Shown: positions 51,983-61,945, numbered from the stretch's first letter. The stretch: 64,000 nucleotides of DNA from Pedobacter sp. Leaf41 (GCF_001422545.1 NZ_LMLE01000009.1:1-64000), one strand, 5' to 3'. Numbers and translations are program-made. Notes: generated from the sequence alone by a model not told the origin.

Positions 51983-53851
51983 ATGAACTTTTCAAGATTT
52001 TTAAGTCTCCTATTTTGTTTGTTTATTTCCACTCCACTATGGGCTCAGCAACCTGATTCGGCTTATGTTAGAGAAAACTACACTAAAATAGAACGTCAAA
52101 TACCCATGCGAGATGGAGTTAAACTCTTCACTTCCATTTACATACCCAAAAATCAATCCAAAAAATATCCATTTTTGATTAACCGAACGCCTTACACAGT
52201 TGCTCCATATGGTGCCAATAATTATAAAATAAGCCTGGGAAATTTCCCTGCTATGGCTCGTGAGGGCTTTATCTTCGTTTTTCAGGATGTACGCGGACGT
52301 TGGATGAGTGAAGGTACTTTTGAAGATATTCGGCCACAAACTAACAAAAAAGGTAAAACGGCTATTGATGAAAGTACCGATACCTATGATACCATAGATT
52401 GGTTAATAAAAAACGTGAAAGACAATAATGGCAAAGCAGGGATTTATGGAATTTCTTATCCTGGATTTTATTCCACTACTTCCCTACCAAATGCGCACCC
52501 AGCTTTGAAAGCTGTTTCGCCACAAGCACCCGTTACCGATTGGTTTATGGGTGATGATTTTCACCACCGTGGCACCTTGTTTTTAATGGACGCTTTCAGT
52601 TTCATGAGTAGCTTCGGTGTTCCACGTCCAAAACCGATTACGCCAGATAAAGGGCCAAAAGGTTTCCAATTCCCTATTCAGGATAACTATCGCTTCTATT
52701 TGGAATCAGGCTCGGTAAAGAACTTAAAGGAAAAGTATTTTGCTGATAGCATTAAATTTTGGAATGATTTATTTAAACACCCAAACTTAGATACCTTTTG
52801 GAAAGTACGATTGATTACTCCGCACTTAAAAAATGTTAAACCAGCTGTGATGGTGGTTGGTGGTTTCTTCGATGCCGAAGATGCTTATGGAACTTTCGAC
52901 ACTTACAAAGCCATTGAAAAACAAAATCCAGGAGCTACCAATATTCTTGTGGCTGGGCCGTGGTTTCATGGAGGCTGGGTACGAGGTGATGGTTCATCTT
53001 TTGGCGATATTCAGTTCGGAGCTAAAACAAGTATCGATTATCAACAAGAGTTTGAACTTCCTTTTTTTAAACACTACCTAAAAGATGAAGGAGATTTTAA
53101 CGCTGCCGAAGCAAACATTTTTGTAACGGGATCTAACCAATGGAAAAAATTTGCAAGCTGGCCACCTCAAGAGATTGAAACTAAAAATTTATACCTGCAA
53201 CCTAACGGAAAATTGAGCTTTGAAAAAGTAGGCAGAACCGATAGCTGGGACGAATATGTGAGCGATCCGAATAATCCTGTACCTTATCAGGATGGCGTTC
53301 AGGCAAGAAGAACCCGAGAATACATGATCGATGATCAACGTTTCGCTGCCAGAAGACCTGATGTAAAAACATACCAAACAGATGCTTTAGCGGAAGACAT
53401 TACCCTAACAGGACCAGTGTTGGCGAACCTGGTCGTTTCTACTACAGGAACAGACGCTGACTATGTGGTTAAATTAATTGATGTTTATCCGGAGGATGAA
53501 CCAAACCCGAATCCGAATCCTAAAAACATTATTATGGGAGGATATGAAATGCTGGTTCGTGGTGAGATTATGCGTGGCAAATACCGCAACAGTTTCGAAA
53601 AACCCGAAGCCTTTACTCCTGGTGCTATTACTAAAGTAAATTATCCATTGCCAGATGTGGCACATACTTTCAAGAAAGGACACAAAATCATGATTCAAAT
53701 TCAGAATTCATGGTTTCCTTTAGCTGATCGTAATCCACAAAAATTCATGGATATCTACCAGGCAGAACCAGGCGACTTTCAAAAAGCAACACACAAAATT
53801 TATCATGATGTAAAAAACAGTTCGTTTATAACGGTTTCAGTTTTGAAGTAA
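51983..53851 (+). CDS. CocE/NonD-family alpha/beta hydrolase, exported
   Basis: A 622-residue protein with a signal peptide (cleavage after LWAQ, about 22). The hydrolase core has the Ser in GIYGISYPGF (about 158), the Asp in VGGFFDAEDAYG (about 296) and the His in AGPWFHGGW (about 328), the triad of cocaine-esterase/glutaryl-7-ACA-acylase and X-Pro peptidase relatives. The C-terminal jelly-roll covers about 420-620. Substrate is an ester or amide of unknown type; location periplasmic or outside. Confidence 0.92.
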   Translation: MNFSRFLSLLFCLFISTPLWAQQPDSAYVRENYTKIERQIPMRDGVKLFTSIYIPKNQSKKYPFLINRTPYTVAPYGANNYKISLGNFPAMAREGFIFVFQDVRGRWMSEGTFEDIRPQTNKKGKTAIDESTDTYDTIDWLIKNVKDNNGKAGIYGISYPGFYSTTSLPNAHPALKAVSPQAPVTDWFMGDDFHHRGTLFLMDAFSFMSSFGVPRPKPITPDKGPKGFQFPIQDNYRFYLESGSVKNLKEKYFADSIKFWNDLFKHPNLDTFWKVRLITPHLKNVKPAVMVVGGFFDAEDAYGTFDTYKAIEKQNPGATNILVAGPWFHGGWVRGDGSSFGDIQFGAKTSIDYQQEFELPFFKHYLKDEGDFNAAEANIFVTGSNQWKKFASWPPQEIETKNLYLQPNGKLSFEKVGRTDSWDEYVSDPNNPVPYQDGVQARRTREYMIDDQRFAARRPDVKTYQTDALAEDITLTGPVLANLVVSTTGTDADYVVKLIDVYPEDEPNPNPNPKNIIMGGYEMLVRGEIMRGKYRNSFEKPEAFTPGAITKVNYPLPDVAHTFKKGHKIMIQIQNSWFPLADRNPQKFMDIYQAEPGDFQKATHKIYHDVKNSSFITVSVLK

Positions 53852-53863
53852 ACATGTAATAAA

Positions 53864-53904
53864 CCACCCCCAACCCCTCCTTGAAAATAAGGAGGGGAGC
53901 CCCG
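53864..53904. repeat. CCACCCCC palindromic element, copy 1
   Basis: CCACCCCCAACC is followed by the hairpin CCCCTCCTT/AAGGAGGGG (53874-53882 and 53889-53897), just after the CocE-type gene. It may also act as a terminator. Confidence 0.7.
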
Positions 53905-53986
53905 TTCTTTAGCCGACAACAATACCATTAAACACAACGTAATCAGCCTTTTGATAAAAGCACAACATAATTAAACTTCACCTATC

Positions 53987-54022
53987 CAACTCCCCTCCTA
54001 TTTTAGGAATGGCTGGGGGTGG
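53987..54022. repeat. CCACCCCC element, copy 2 (reverse)
   Basis: CAACTCCCCTCCTATTTTAG to GGGGGTGG is the reverse-oriented relative of copy 1, so copies 1 and 2 flank about 90 bases as inverted repeats. Confidence 0.65.
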
Positions 54023-54087
54023 TAAATATAGTATCCAAGCCAACACAGAACTTTAATAAATAGGCAATAGATTAAACTCCCACTGCC

Positions 54088-54124
54088 CAACTCCCCTCCT
54101 ATTTTAGGAGGACAAAGGGGTGGT
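54088..54124. repeat. CCACCCCC element, copy 3 (reverse)
   Basis: CAACTCCCCTCCTATTTTAG recurs exactly, with 3' part AGGGGTGGTAAATA like that of copy 2. Copies 2 and 3, with some flanking sequence, form direct repeats about 100 bases apart. It ends 13 bases before the M1 peptidase ATG. Confidence 0.65.
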
Positions 54125-54137
54125 AAATAAATCATCA

Positions 54138-55790
54138 ATGAAAAAACTACTTACCCTTCTCTCCATTGCACTAAGCATTGCAAGCGCAAATGCCCAAATG
54201 CTTGGCAAAAATCAAGTAAACTCAAGAGCCGATAGTTTACGTGGAACGCTTACACCCTTACGAACTTGTTACGATATTAATTATTACCACTTGGATGTGA
54301 AAATTGATATCGACCAAAAATCAGTTGCAGGAAGCAATGAATTTGCTTTCACCGCTACGCAGGATTTTAACAAGCTGCAATTTGATCTTTTCGATAATCT
54401 GAAGGTTGAAAAAGTAGTTTATAATAACTCAGCATTAAAATTTTCAAGAGAATATAATGCGGTTTTTTTAATCTTCCCTAAAACAATTAAAAAAGGAAGC
54501 AAAGACAGATTTACCGTTTTTTATTCTGGGAACCCGAGGGTAGCTAAAAATGCCCCATGGGATGGTGGCTTTATCTTTAAGAAAGATTCTGCAGGAAATC
54601 CGTTCGTTTCCGTAGCGTGTCAGGGTTTAGGAGCCAGTGTTTGGTGGCCAAATAAAGATCATCAAAGCGATGAAGTGGATAGCATGCTCATTAGCATCAG
54701 CGTACCCAATACACTGCAAGAAATATCAAATGGCCGATTAAAAAATACGGTTGACAAGGCTGATGGTTACAAACAGTACAACTGGTTTGTTAGCAACCCG
54801 ATTAACAATTATGATGTAAGTTTCTATATCGGAAAATACGCCCATTGGAAAGATAGTTATGATGGCGAAAACGGAAAATTATCGATTGATTATTGGGCAC
54901 TCCAGGTGGATAGCGCAAAAGCCCGTCCACACTGGGATGCTGACGTAAAACCGATGTTAAAATGCTTCGAGTACTGGTTTGGGCCCTATCCTTGGTATAA
55001 GGATGGCTACAAATTGGTTCAGGCACCACACTTGGGCATGGAGCACCAGAGCGCTGTGGCATATGGAAATCAATTTAAAAAAGGCTATTTAGGTCGAGAT
55101 TTAAGCGGAACAGGGCATGGTTTAAAATGGGATTTTATTACCGTACACGAAAGTGGCCATGAATGGTTTGGAAATAATATTACCACTAAAGATCTTGCAG
55201 ACATGTGGGTGCATGAAGGCTTTACTAATTACTCTGAAACGCTGTTTACAGAATGTACTGATAGTAAGGCATCGGGTAGCGAATATCTAATTGGTATCCG
55301 TAAAGGAATTAGCAATGATATTCCAATTATTGGCCCGTATGGCGTAAATAAGGAAGGCTCGGGCGATATGTACCCAAAAGGTGCAAATCTTATTCACAAC
55401 ATCCGTCAGTTAATTAATAATGATGAAAAGTTCAGACAGATTTTACGTGGCTTAAATAAAACTTTCTACCACCAAACGGTAACTACAGCGCAAATAGAGG
55501 ACTACATTGCTCAGCAAAGTGGATTGAAATTAGATAAAGTTTTCGATCAATATCTTCGCCACACTAACATACCATTACTGGAATATAAAATTCAAAACGG
55601 AATACTTTCTTACCGTTGGATAACGGATGTTAAAGGTTTTGACATGCCGGTTCGCGTAACCCTAAAAGATGGGGTTTATAGTTTGATTAAACCAACTAAT
55701 AATTGGAAAACTATAAAAGTTGATACCAGCATTACTGCCGAAAACTTCAAAAACGATCCTGCATTTTATATTAATATTAAAAAAGGATAG
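54138..55790 (+). CDS. M1-family zinc metallopeptidase (short form), exported
   Basis: From ATG at 54138, 550 residues; an earlier in-frame start (54120) lies in the repeat. Signal peptide MKKLLTLLSIALSIASANAQ. The N-terminal beta domain is at about 40-225, then the exopeptidase loop GMEHQSAVAYGN (about 300) and the zinc site HESGHEWFGNN plus the distant Glu in WVHEGFTNYSE. The usual GxMEN reads GMEHQ here. The large C-terminal helical domain of classic M1 enzymes is absent, as in other Bacteroidota short forms. Likely a periplasmic or secreted aminopeptidase. Confidence 0.92.
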   Translation: MKKLLTLLSIALSIASANAQMLGKNQVNSRADSLRGTLTPLRTCYDINYYHLDVKIDIDQKSVAGSNEFAFTATQDFNKLQFDLFDNLKVEKVVYNNSALKFSREYNAVFLIFPKTIKKGSKDRFTVFYSGNPRVAKNAPWDGGFIFKKDSAGNPFVSVACQGLGASVWWPNKDHQSDEVDSMLISISVPNTLQEISNGRLKNTVDKADGYKQYNWFVSNPINNYDVSFYIGKYAHWKDSYDGENGKLSIDYWALQVDSAKARPHWDADVKPMLKCFEYWFGPYPWYKDGYKLVQAPHLGMEHQSAVAYGNQFKKGYLGRDLSGTGHGLKWDFITVHESGHEWFGNNITTKDLADMWVHEGFTNYSETLFTECTDSKASGSEYLIGIRKGISNDIPIIGPYGVNKEGSGDMYPKGANLIHNIRQLINNDEKFRQILRGLNKTFYHQTVTTAQIEDYIAQQSGLKLDKVFDQYLRHTNIPLLEYKIQNGILSYRWITDVKGFDMPVRVTLKDGVYSLIKPTNNWKTIKVDTSITAENFKNDPAFYINIKKG

Positions 55791-55812
55791 CCAGAATTGA
55801 AAGGTATCCAAA

Positions 55813-55845
55813 ACAAAGCCCATTGCATAACGCATTGGGCTTTGT
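55813..55845 (+). terminator. terminator-like hairpin after the M1 peptidase
   Basis: ACAAAGCCCATTGC (55813-55826) pairs with GCATTGGGCTTTGT (55832-55845) with one mismatch. The T-run after it is weak. The rest of 55846-56090 is AT-rich without recognisable features. Confidence 0.65.
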
Positions 55846-56090
55846 TGTAAATAGATGGTAACAACCCTGCGATTAATAACCAGAAATAAATTTAATCGAG
55901 GTTTCATTATCGTGTTGCGATAACAATAATTAGAATCATTTTTAATGCCTATAGGCCAACTACTCACACAGAAAATTGAATTAGTTTTAATAAGCTATGC
56001 AACTTTTTGATAAAATGATCGTCTTATAAGAAAAACGTATTCATCAACCGATTGAGGCCATCTCAATTGGCTATAAAACCTTTATCAAAA

Positions 56091-56822
56091 ATGAAAAGAA
56101 TATTTGCCCTATTATTCGCCGCATTTACCTTAATAACAGGTATCAGCGCAATTGCCAAAGAACAAATTAATATCAAATCAACAAAGCTTAATGATGATGA
56201 AAGAGAGGTTAGCAATTTCAATGGCATCGCTTCCGCCGGACCGATAAATGTTGTGGTTACCTTCGGCAGCAAAGAAAGTTGCCGTTTAGAAGGCGATGCT
56301 GAAGCGATATCATCGATTATCACTGAAGTGAAGGGCAATGTGTTAATTATTCGTCCTCAAAACAGCATCACTAGCTGGTCTAGAAAATATGATGGTAAAA
56401 AAATAACAGCTTACGTATCGGTGAGAGAATTGGCTAGCTTAACCATGAGTGGTTCTGGCAGCATGGTTGTAAATGGAAAAATCAGCATGACCGATTTAAC
56501 CACCACCATAAGCGGTTCGGGTAGCATCAAAGCTTCGGCAGATGTTGATAAGTACAACGGAGTAATTAGCGGTTCTGGTTCACTGAACATTACAGGCAGC
56601 GCCGATCGTGCGAAGATTGTTATCAGCAGTTCAGGATCTTTTGAAGGAAAAAGTTTTGAGGTAGGTGCATTAACCACTACCATAAGTGGTTCTGGAACTG
56701 TTCACATCAAAGCAGATGAATCAATTAAAGCGTTCATCAGCGGTTCTGGAAGTTTAAGTTATTCTGGCGATGCAAGTGTTGATAAAACCATCATCGGCTC
56801 AGGTAGGGTAAGAAAAATTTAA
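56091..56822 (+). CDS. DUF2807/GIN-domain exported protein
   Basis: From ATG at 56091, 243 residues; the TTG at 56052 was rejected. Signal peptide (MKRIFALLFAAFTLITGISAIA). The rest is a right-handed beta-helix in which SGSG turns recur about every 20 residues (MSGSGSM, ISGSGSI, ISGSGSLNI, ISSSGSF, ISGSGTV, ISGSGSLSY, IGSGRV), the mark of the putative auto-transporter adhesin head GIN domain. Envelope-located; function unknown. Strong terminator follows. Confidence 0.9.
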   Translation: MKRIFALLFAAFTLITGISAIAKEQINIKSTKLNDDEREVSNFNGIASAGPINVVVTFGSKESCRLEGDAEAISSIITEVKGNVLIIRPQNSITSWSRKYDGKKITAYVSVRELASLTMSGSGSMVVNGKISMTDLTTTISGSGSIKASADVDKYNGVISGSGSLNITGSADRAKIVISSSGSFEGKSFEVGALTTTISGSGTVHIKADESIKAFISGSGSLSYSGDASVDKTIIGSGRVRKI

Positions 56823-56845
56823 AAAAGTATAAATATTTTAGTTCG

Positions 56846-56878
56846 AACGTCTCAATGAAACTTGAGACGTTTTTTTTA
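56846..56878 (+). terminator. strong terminator of the GIN-domain gene
   Basis: AACGTCTCAA (56846-56855) pairs perfectly with TTGAGACGTT (56862-56871), followed by a T run. From here to 57131 only AT-rich sequence without a supported gene is seen. Confidence 0.92.
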
Positions 56879-57131
56879 TGGAGTGAATTTAAGATTTCAT
56901 TCTCACATCACTTTGCTTCGTTCAATTATCGCTCAGCAAAATCACAAAGCTTTTTTATTACGCAATGCTTGTCAATTAATCAGACCAAGATGCCCTATTT
57001 CAGTAAGAAACCTCCTTTTCATTGTGTTCAAATTTTGTGTTCAAACATTTATATTCGTTTTATAATTACTATCAGTGGATGTTTAAATTGAATAGACATT
57101 TATTGATCGCACATCGACCAACAATAAATTA

Positions 57132-57644
57132 ATGGTAGAAATAAAATTCAAAAAAAAGAAGTTAATAACATCAACAGTGCTGTGTCTCGCATTTATGATC
57201 TTTCTTGTCTATGCCACTATCTACGCATCGAATTCTTACAAACCCATTAGTATTTTTCTACTGCTGGTTGCTATTCATATTTTATATTTTCACAACATTA
57301 AAGCACTAAAACTATACTATAAAGGTTATTTTGGCATTAAATTGAATGAAATTGGAATTACCAACAATACTCAGGAAACCAATATTTTTATTCCTTTCGA
57401 GGAGATTGTCGAATTTAGAAATGGTTATTATCGCTCGCAAAATCAGATCTATATCGTGACGGTCCACCCTCAAAAATATAATGAAATTAAGCGAAGTACA
57501 TACCTTCAGTATCTCAATAAGTTGGGAATGCTTTTTAGATCAAAACCAGATTTACTTTGGATTGATGTTAATCTGCTGGATATTACTGAAAAGGAACTGT
57601 TAAGCTTACTACGTTTGAAATTAAACAAGCTAAAAGATCAATAA
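57132..57644 (+). CDS. small membrane protein with PH-like cytoplasmic part
   Basis: A 170-residue protein with two adjacent membrane segments (about 12-32 and 38-56) and a hydrophilic remainder, IKLNEIGITNNTQETNIFIPFEEIVEFR, resembling the bacterial PH-like/YcxB-type domains that follow a membrane hairpin. The family is not firmly recognised and the function is unknown. Confidence 0.65.
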   Translation: MVEIKFKKKKLITSTVLCLAFMIFLVYATIYASNSYKPISIFLLLVAIHILYFHNIKALKLYYKGYFGIKLNEIGITNNTQETNIFIPFEEIVEFRNGYYRSQNQIYIVTVHPQKYNEIKRSTYLQYLNKLGMLFRSKPDLLWIDVNLLDITEKELLSLLRLKLNKLKDQ

Positions 57645-57795
57645 TCCATCAAGATTTTGTTAATCCATATTCAACTCTTTATGGCCTACAAAATTTAATA
57701 TTACATGCATATTAGAAGTACAGGTAATAGTTTTATCAATTTCTAGGTAACACCAAATGCCTAAAAAGGTTTCCTTAATCTAAACACACAGTAGT

Positions 57796-58686
57796 TTAAA
57801 ATTGAAACCCAATCACCGTTAAATTTTCTATATAATTTATTTTTTGACTAGCCTTATCAAATTCATCCCACCCTGTGGTATGTACCCGGGTTAAGTTGGT
57901 TGCACCAAATTTGGTGCTGTTTTGCAAATAAACATTTTTCCAGACATAGAATTTTAATCCAACTTTAGCCGAAATGCCATAACCTGATATGCTGAAGTGG
58001 TTATTTCTACCCAATCCGAAGAGATGAGCTTCCGTTCGTGGAACCATCAAACCAGCTCCTAAACCTGTTTCCAAAGTCAAAGAAGTGTTTCCACCTGGGG
58101 CTACCCAAATATCATCATAACGCTCTACTTCAACATTTGCATAGTTAAAGCCATCAGTATGTTCGTAGGTTAACATGCTTTCCTTCACATTGATCATTTG
58201 CCCATTATAAGTACCAGCAAGAGCACCGGTTGGGATATTTTCTGGAGTAATGTTGGAACCGATTGTACCCGTAATAGCTACCGTTTGCGGAATATCCATT
58301 ACGTATTTCATGTGATCCCAGCCAATGGAAATGCTATAATTATCTTTGATGAAATAACCAACACGAATATTGTATTGGGGAACGGTGATTAAACTTGGAT
58401 TTAGATAATCCCATCCTAGTCTTGATTGCCTATCGTGAGCGACAACATCGTGCAGCTTGAAATCGTAATTTGGGCCCTGGAATTGGATATCGCTTTTACC
58501 ATACCAGGAATTATTATATCCCCAATGAAAATAAAAATCTCCTTTACGGGAAAAATTCCTTTTATACTCTGGATTAAATAAACTTTTGGAAGTTGGTGTA
58601 CTATTAACAGAAGACGTTTTCAACTCTTGTGCTTGCATCCGCTTGCCAAACAAGAGCGCAAAAAATAAAATAGACAATTTTTTCAC
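57796..58686 (-). CDS. exported outer-membrane-type protein
   Basis: A 296-residue protein with GTG start at 58686 and signal peptide (cleavage after MQAQ, about 20). Alternating-strand composition and a C-terminal aromatic (VIGFQF) fit an outer-membrane beta-barrel; FYFHWGYNNSWYGKSDIQF near the start and IGWDHMKYVMDIPQ mid-protein are notable. Similar proteins in Bacteroidota are unassigned. It is followed downstream of its own promoter region by no operon partner. Confidence 0.65.
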   Translation of the reverse strand: MKKLSILFFALLFGKRMQAQELKTSSVNSTPTSKSLFNPEYKRNFSRKGDFYFHWGYNNSWYGKSDIQFQGPNYDFKLHDVVAHDRQSRLGWDYLNPSLITVPQYNIRVGYFIKDNYSISIGWDHMKYVMDIPQTVAITGTIGSNITPENIPTGALAGTYNGQMINVKESMLTYEHTDGFNYANVEVERYDDIWVAPGGNTSLTLETGLGAGLMVPRTEAHLFGLGRNNHFSISGYGISAKVGLKFYVWKNVYLQNSTKFGATNLTRVHTTGWDEFDKASQKINYIENLTVIGFQF

Positions 58687-58782
58687 GCGGCAAATTGACT
58701 GAAAACCCCGACCAATTACAACACCTTTAACATTTTGTAATGAATCTCAAACAAAAAATGACTTTAAAACATTAAAACCGTA

Positions 58783-59487
58783 TTAAAACCTGGTATATAC
58801 CGCAAATTGAACAATGCTGTTATTCGTATGGTTGGTAAAATTTTTAACCGCCTGATTCATATAGCCCACTTCCAAATCTACTTTCTTAGAAAAACGATAT
58901 CCGCCAGCTAAGTAAAGTCTATTTTGATCAAAAACACTGTTGTTGATTTTCTCCTTATTTTGAAAGTTTAAAAAAACCTCATTTTGCAAAGCCACAAAAA
59001 CGCCTTTATCAAAACTTGCCGCTGTCTTTTGCAAAGGTTGAACTAGGCGAAAAAAGTACCGGAAACGTTGAGAAAACACTTCTTCATTTGCTCTTTCTAT
59101 AAAACGTTGCTCAACCCTAAAACGATGACTAGCGAAAATTGATTTTAATTTATGTGTGTAAATATATTGTTCGAAAATTCGATGTTCGTTAAATAAATTT
59201 TTACTTGTGCCAACCAACCTCAAATCTGTAGTTTGCCACAGATATCCTAGTGCCACATTATGTTTATCATTGATAAAATATTGTAGTGCCGGGCGAATTA
59301 AGGTATTCCTAACATACCCCCAATCATCGGCAGAACGGATTTGAGCATCGAACTGCAAACCCCACTTTTTATTAAACTTGGTATTGTTTAAAAAAAAGAA
59401 CCAGCCAGAGTTCTGGTACTGCGTTTGAGCAGAAAGCCTTCCTAATGCTATGAAGGAAATCATAGCCAGTAATAATATTTTTCTCAT
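58783..59487 (-). CDS. DUF2490-family outer-membrane protein
   Basis: A 234-residue protein with a signal peptide (cleavage after LSAQ, about 21) and the DUF2490 pattern: WGLQFDAQIRSADDWGYVRNTLIRP, then EQYIYTHKLKSIFASHRFRVEQRFIER, ending in an aromatic (YTRF). Probably a small beta-barrel of unknown role. It lies 96 bases upstream of the preceding outer-membrane protein on the same strand, so the two may be transcribed together. Confidence 0.8.
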   Translation of the reverse strand: MRKILLLAMISFIALGRLSAQTQYQNSGWFFFLNNTKFNKKWGLQFDAQIRSADDWGYVRNTLIRPALQYFINDKHNVALGYLWQTTDLRLVGTSKNLFNEHRIFEQYIYTHKLKSIFASHRFRVEQRFIERANEEVFSQRFRYFFRLVQPLQKTAASFDKGVFVALQNEVFLNFQNKEKINNSVFDQNRLYLAGGYRFSKKVDLEVGYMNQAVKNFTNHTNNSIVQFAVYTRF

Positions 59488-59633
59488 AAAAAGATAATCC
59501 GGTTTATCTGTTGCGCTGCAAAATTAACAGAAAATTATTAATAGCGAATACCAAAGTTTGGATTCAGGTCTTTCGAATGGATCAGTTTTGAACCATACAG
59601 CCTTAAATAGTTGTAATATTTTAGCCACTTAAA

Positions 59634-59688
59634 CGGGATAGAAGCGGCAGCCTCCGATTTTTCTATCGGAGCTATAGCGTATAGCCCG
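59634..59688. repeat. REP-like palindromic element, copy 2
   Basis: Outer arms CGGG (59634-59637) and CCCG (59685-59688), conserved interior AAGCGGCAGC and GCTATAGCGTAT, and inner hairpin CTCCGAT/ATCGGAG (59652-59658 and 59665-59671). Best match to the element at 29537-29588. It lies in the 376-base gap before fabV, which holds no gene. Confidence 0.8.
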
Positions 59689-59863
59689 ACTAACGTCCAA
59701 GAAATCTTCTGCCCTAGCTTTTCCAATAAAATTAATAAGCTACAAGCTTTATTTAAAATTCATTTAGCTGAAAGGAATTAAAAATTTATCTTCGTTAAAG
59801 ATTTGGCTTTGTACTATTCGGATTAAAGCCATTTTAAAATTACGAAACGTAAAAAAGAACAAA

Positions 59864-61057
59864 ATGATTATTGAACCGAGAATGAGGGGCTTTATATGTT
59901 TAACAGCGCACCCAGATGGTTGTGCTCAAAACGTAAAGAACCAAATTGAATATGTAAAATCAAAGGGCGCCATCAATGGACCTAAAAAAGTATTGGTAAT
60001 TGGAGCATCAACAGGCTTTGGCTTGGCCTCTCGTATTGCTGCTGCCTACGGTTCTGATGCGGCTACAATTGGTGTTTTTTTCGAAAAAGCACCATCAGCT
60101 GGCAAAACCGCATCTCCAGGCTGGTATAATAGCGCTGCTTTCGAAAAAGAAGCTCATGCAGCTGGTTTATACGCAAAAAGTATAAACGGCGATGCTTTCT
60201 CGAAAGAAATCAAAGCTAAAACCCTTGACTTAATTAAAACCGACTTGGGTCAGGTAGATTTAGTAATTTACAGTTTAGCTTCTCCAGTTCGGAAACACCC
60301 TGATACAGAGGTTTTACATCGCTCTACTTTAAAACCAATTGGCGGAACTTACACCAATAAAACCGTTGATTTCCATACGGGTAATGTTACAGAAATTTCA
60401 ATAGAGCCTGCTACTGAAGAAGATATTGAGAATACTGTTGCCGTAATGGGTGGAGAAGATTGGGCGATGTGGATTGATGCCTTAAAAGCAGAAAACTTGT
60501 TGGCTGAAGGCGCTACAACAGTTGCCTACTCTTATATTGGCCCTAAACTGACAGAGCCAGTTTACCGCAAAGGAACTATTGGCCGTGCAAAAGATGATTT
60601 AGAGGCTACTGCTTTTACAATTGCTGATAAACTAAAAAATATAGACGGTAAAGCTTACGTTTCCGTTAATAAAGCTTTGGTTACACAAGCAAGTTCGGCT
60701 ATTCCTGTTATTCCATTATATATTTCATTGTTGTACAAAATAATGAAAGAGGAAGGCATTCACGAAGGTACTATTGAACAAATTCAACGTTTATACGCAG
60801 AGCGATTATACACCGGCGGTGATATTCCTGTTGATGAAAAAGGAAGAATCAGAATTGATGATTTGGAAATGCGTGATGATGTACAAGCTAAAGTGGCAAA
60901 ACTTTGGGAAGAAGCTACTACCGAAACATTACCTGCAATCGGCGATTTGCCAGGTTACCGTTCAGACTTTTTAAGCTTATTTGGTTTTGAGATTGATAAA
61001 GTTGATTATCAAAAAGAAGCAAATGAACTGGTAGAAATTGAAGGATTAGTAGATTAG
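59864..61057 (+). CDS. fabV: trans-2-enoyl-ACP/CoA reductase, FabV type
   Basis: A 397-residue NADH-dependent enoyl reductase, last step of the fatty-acid elongation cycle. The start MIIEPRMRGFICLTAHPDGC, the nucleotide site VLVIGASTGFGLASRIAAA at about 44-62, and the active-site Y-x8-K in AYSYIGPKLTEPVYRKGTIG at about 225-244 identify it. FabV enzymes resist triclosan in other bacteria. Single gene with its own terminator. Confidence 0.96.
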   Translation: MIIEPRMRGFICLTAHPDGCAQNVKNQIEYVKSKGAINGPKKVLVIGASTGFGLASRIAAAYGSDAATIGVFFEKAPSAGKTASPGWYNSAAFEKEAHAAGLYAKSINGDAFSKEIKAKTLDLIKTDLGQVDLVIYSLASPVRKHPDTEVLHRSTLKPIGGTYTNKTVDFHTGNVTEISIEPATEEDIENTVAVMGGEDWAMWIDALKAENLLAEGATTVAYSYIGPKLTEPVYRKGTIGRAKDDLEATAFTIADKLKNIDGKAYVSVNKALVTQASSAIPVIPLYISLLYKIMKEEGIHEGTIEQIQRLYAERLYTGGDIPVDEKGRIRIDDLEMRDDVQAKVAKLWEEATTETLPAIGDLPGYRSDFLSLFGFEIDKVDYQKEANELVEIEGLVD

Positions 61058-61090
61058 TTGTCCAATTAAGCTTTGTCGCAAAGCGTTCGC

Positions 61091-61116
61091 CCATTCTTAG
61101 CCAAGCTCAGAATGAC
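61091..61116. repeat. short dispersed-repeat fragment
   Basis: CCATTCTTAGCCAAGCTCAG followed by AATGAC has short inverted ends (ATTCT/AGAAT) and resembles a dispersed Bacteroidota repeat. It lies downstream of fabV. Confidence 0.4.
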
Positions 61117-61183
61117 ATTGTAAAAATTGCGCTCGTTTCTAACGAATGCATCAATAGCTAGATTGTTTCGTTAACATTTTAGG

Positions 61184-61210
61184 CGGCTGACTTGTAGTCA
61201 GCCGTTTTTT
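61184..61210 (+). terminator. terminator of fabV
   Basis: CGGCTGAC (61184-61191) pairs perfectly with GTCAGCCG (61197-61204), followed by TTTTTT. Confidence 0.92.
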
Positions 61211-61223
61211 ATAACCCTATAAT

Positions 61224-61778
61224 ATGCACTTCGACCTACAACCTACATTAGCAAACGATTTGATTGAAGTAGTTCCTTTAAAAGCTGAAGACTTCGAAAA
61301 ACTTTTCGAGGTAGCTTCCGATCCACTTATTTGGGAACAACATCCAAATAAAGACCGCTATAAAAGGGAAGTTTTTGAGAACTTTTTTAAAGGCGCATTA
61401 GAATCAAACGGCGCTTTTATTGTTTATGATAAAGCTACAGGTGCCGTTGTAGGCAGTTCCCGGTTTTACGACTTCGATGAAGAAAACAATTCGGTTGTTG
61501 TAGGATATACCTTTATTGGGCGTAGTTTTTGGGGTAAAGGACATAATGCCGCATTAAAAAAGTTGATGTTTGATTATGCTTTCCACTTTGTAGATAAAGT
61601 TATTCTTCACATCGGTGCAACAAACTTCCGCTCTCAAAAAGCTACGGAAAAATTAGGCGCTAAAAAAATTGGCGAACTTGAGGTAGCTTACTATGGTGAA
61701 CCTGTAAAATGGAATTTCGTTTATCAAATGGAAAAAGCGAAATGGGAAGAGCAGAATTTTGGCGACCGCAGATTTTAA
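61224..61778 (+). CDS. GNAT-family N-acetyltransferase
   Basis: A 184-residue protein of the RimJ/RimL-like branch: VPLKAEDFEKLFEVASDPLIWEQHP at about 17-41, VGSSRFYDFDEENNSVVVGYTFI at about 75-97, the acetyl-CoA loop GRSFWGKGHNAALKKLMFDYAF at about 98-119, and FRSQKATEKLGAKKIGE at about 134. It transfers acetyl groups to an unknown amine. It starts just past the fabV terminator. Confidence 0.9.
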   Translation: MHFDLQPTLANDLIEVVPLKAEDFEKLFEVASDPLIWEQHPNKDRYKREVFENFFKGALESNGAFIVYDKATGAVVGSSRFYDFDEENNSVVVGYTFIGRSFWGKGHNAALKKLMFDYAFHFVDKVILHIGATNFRSQKATEKLGAKKIGELEVAYYGEPVKWNFVYQMEKAKWEEQNFGDRRF

Positions 61779-61945
61779 GATTATTTTAGCTTAAAGCTAT
61801 AAAAAGATACAATTCAATAAATCTGCGTTCTGGAGGCAATATCTTTAGTAAAAGATTAAATGTACTAATCTGTGGCTAAAAAAATTATATACAGCATTTG
61901 CGTAACGCATAATTGAATAAAATCGTGTTTTCGTTTTAGTATTGT

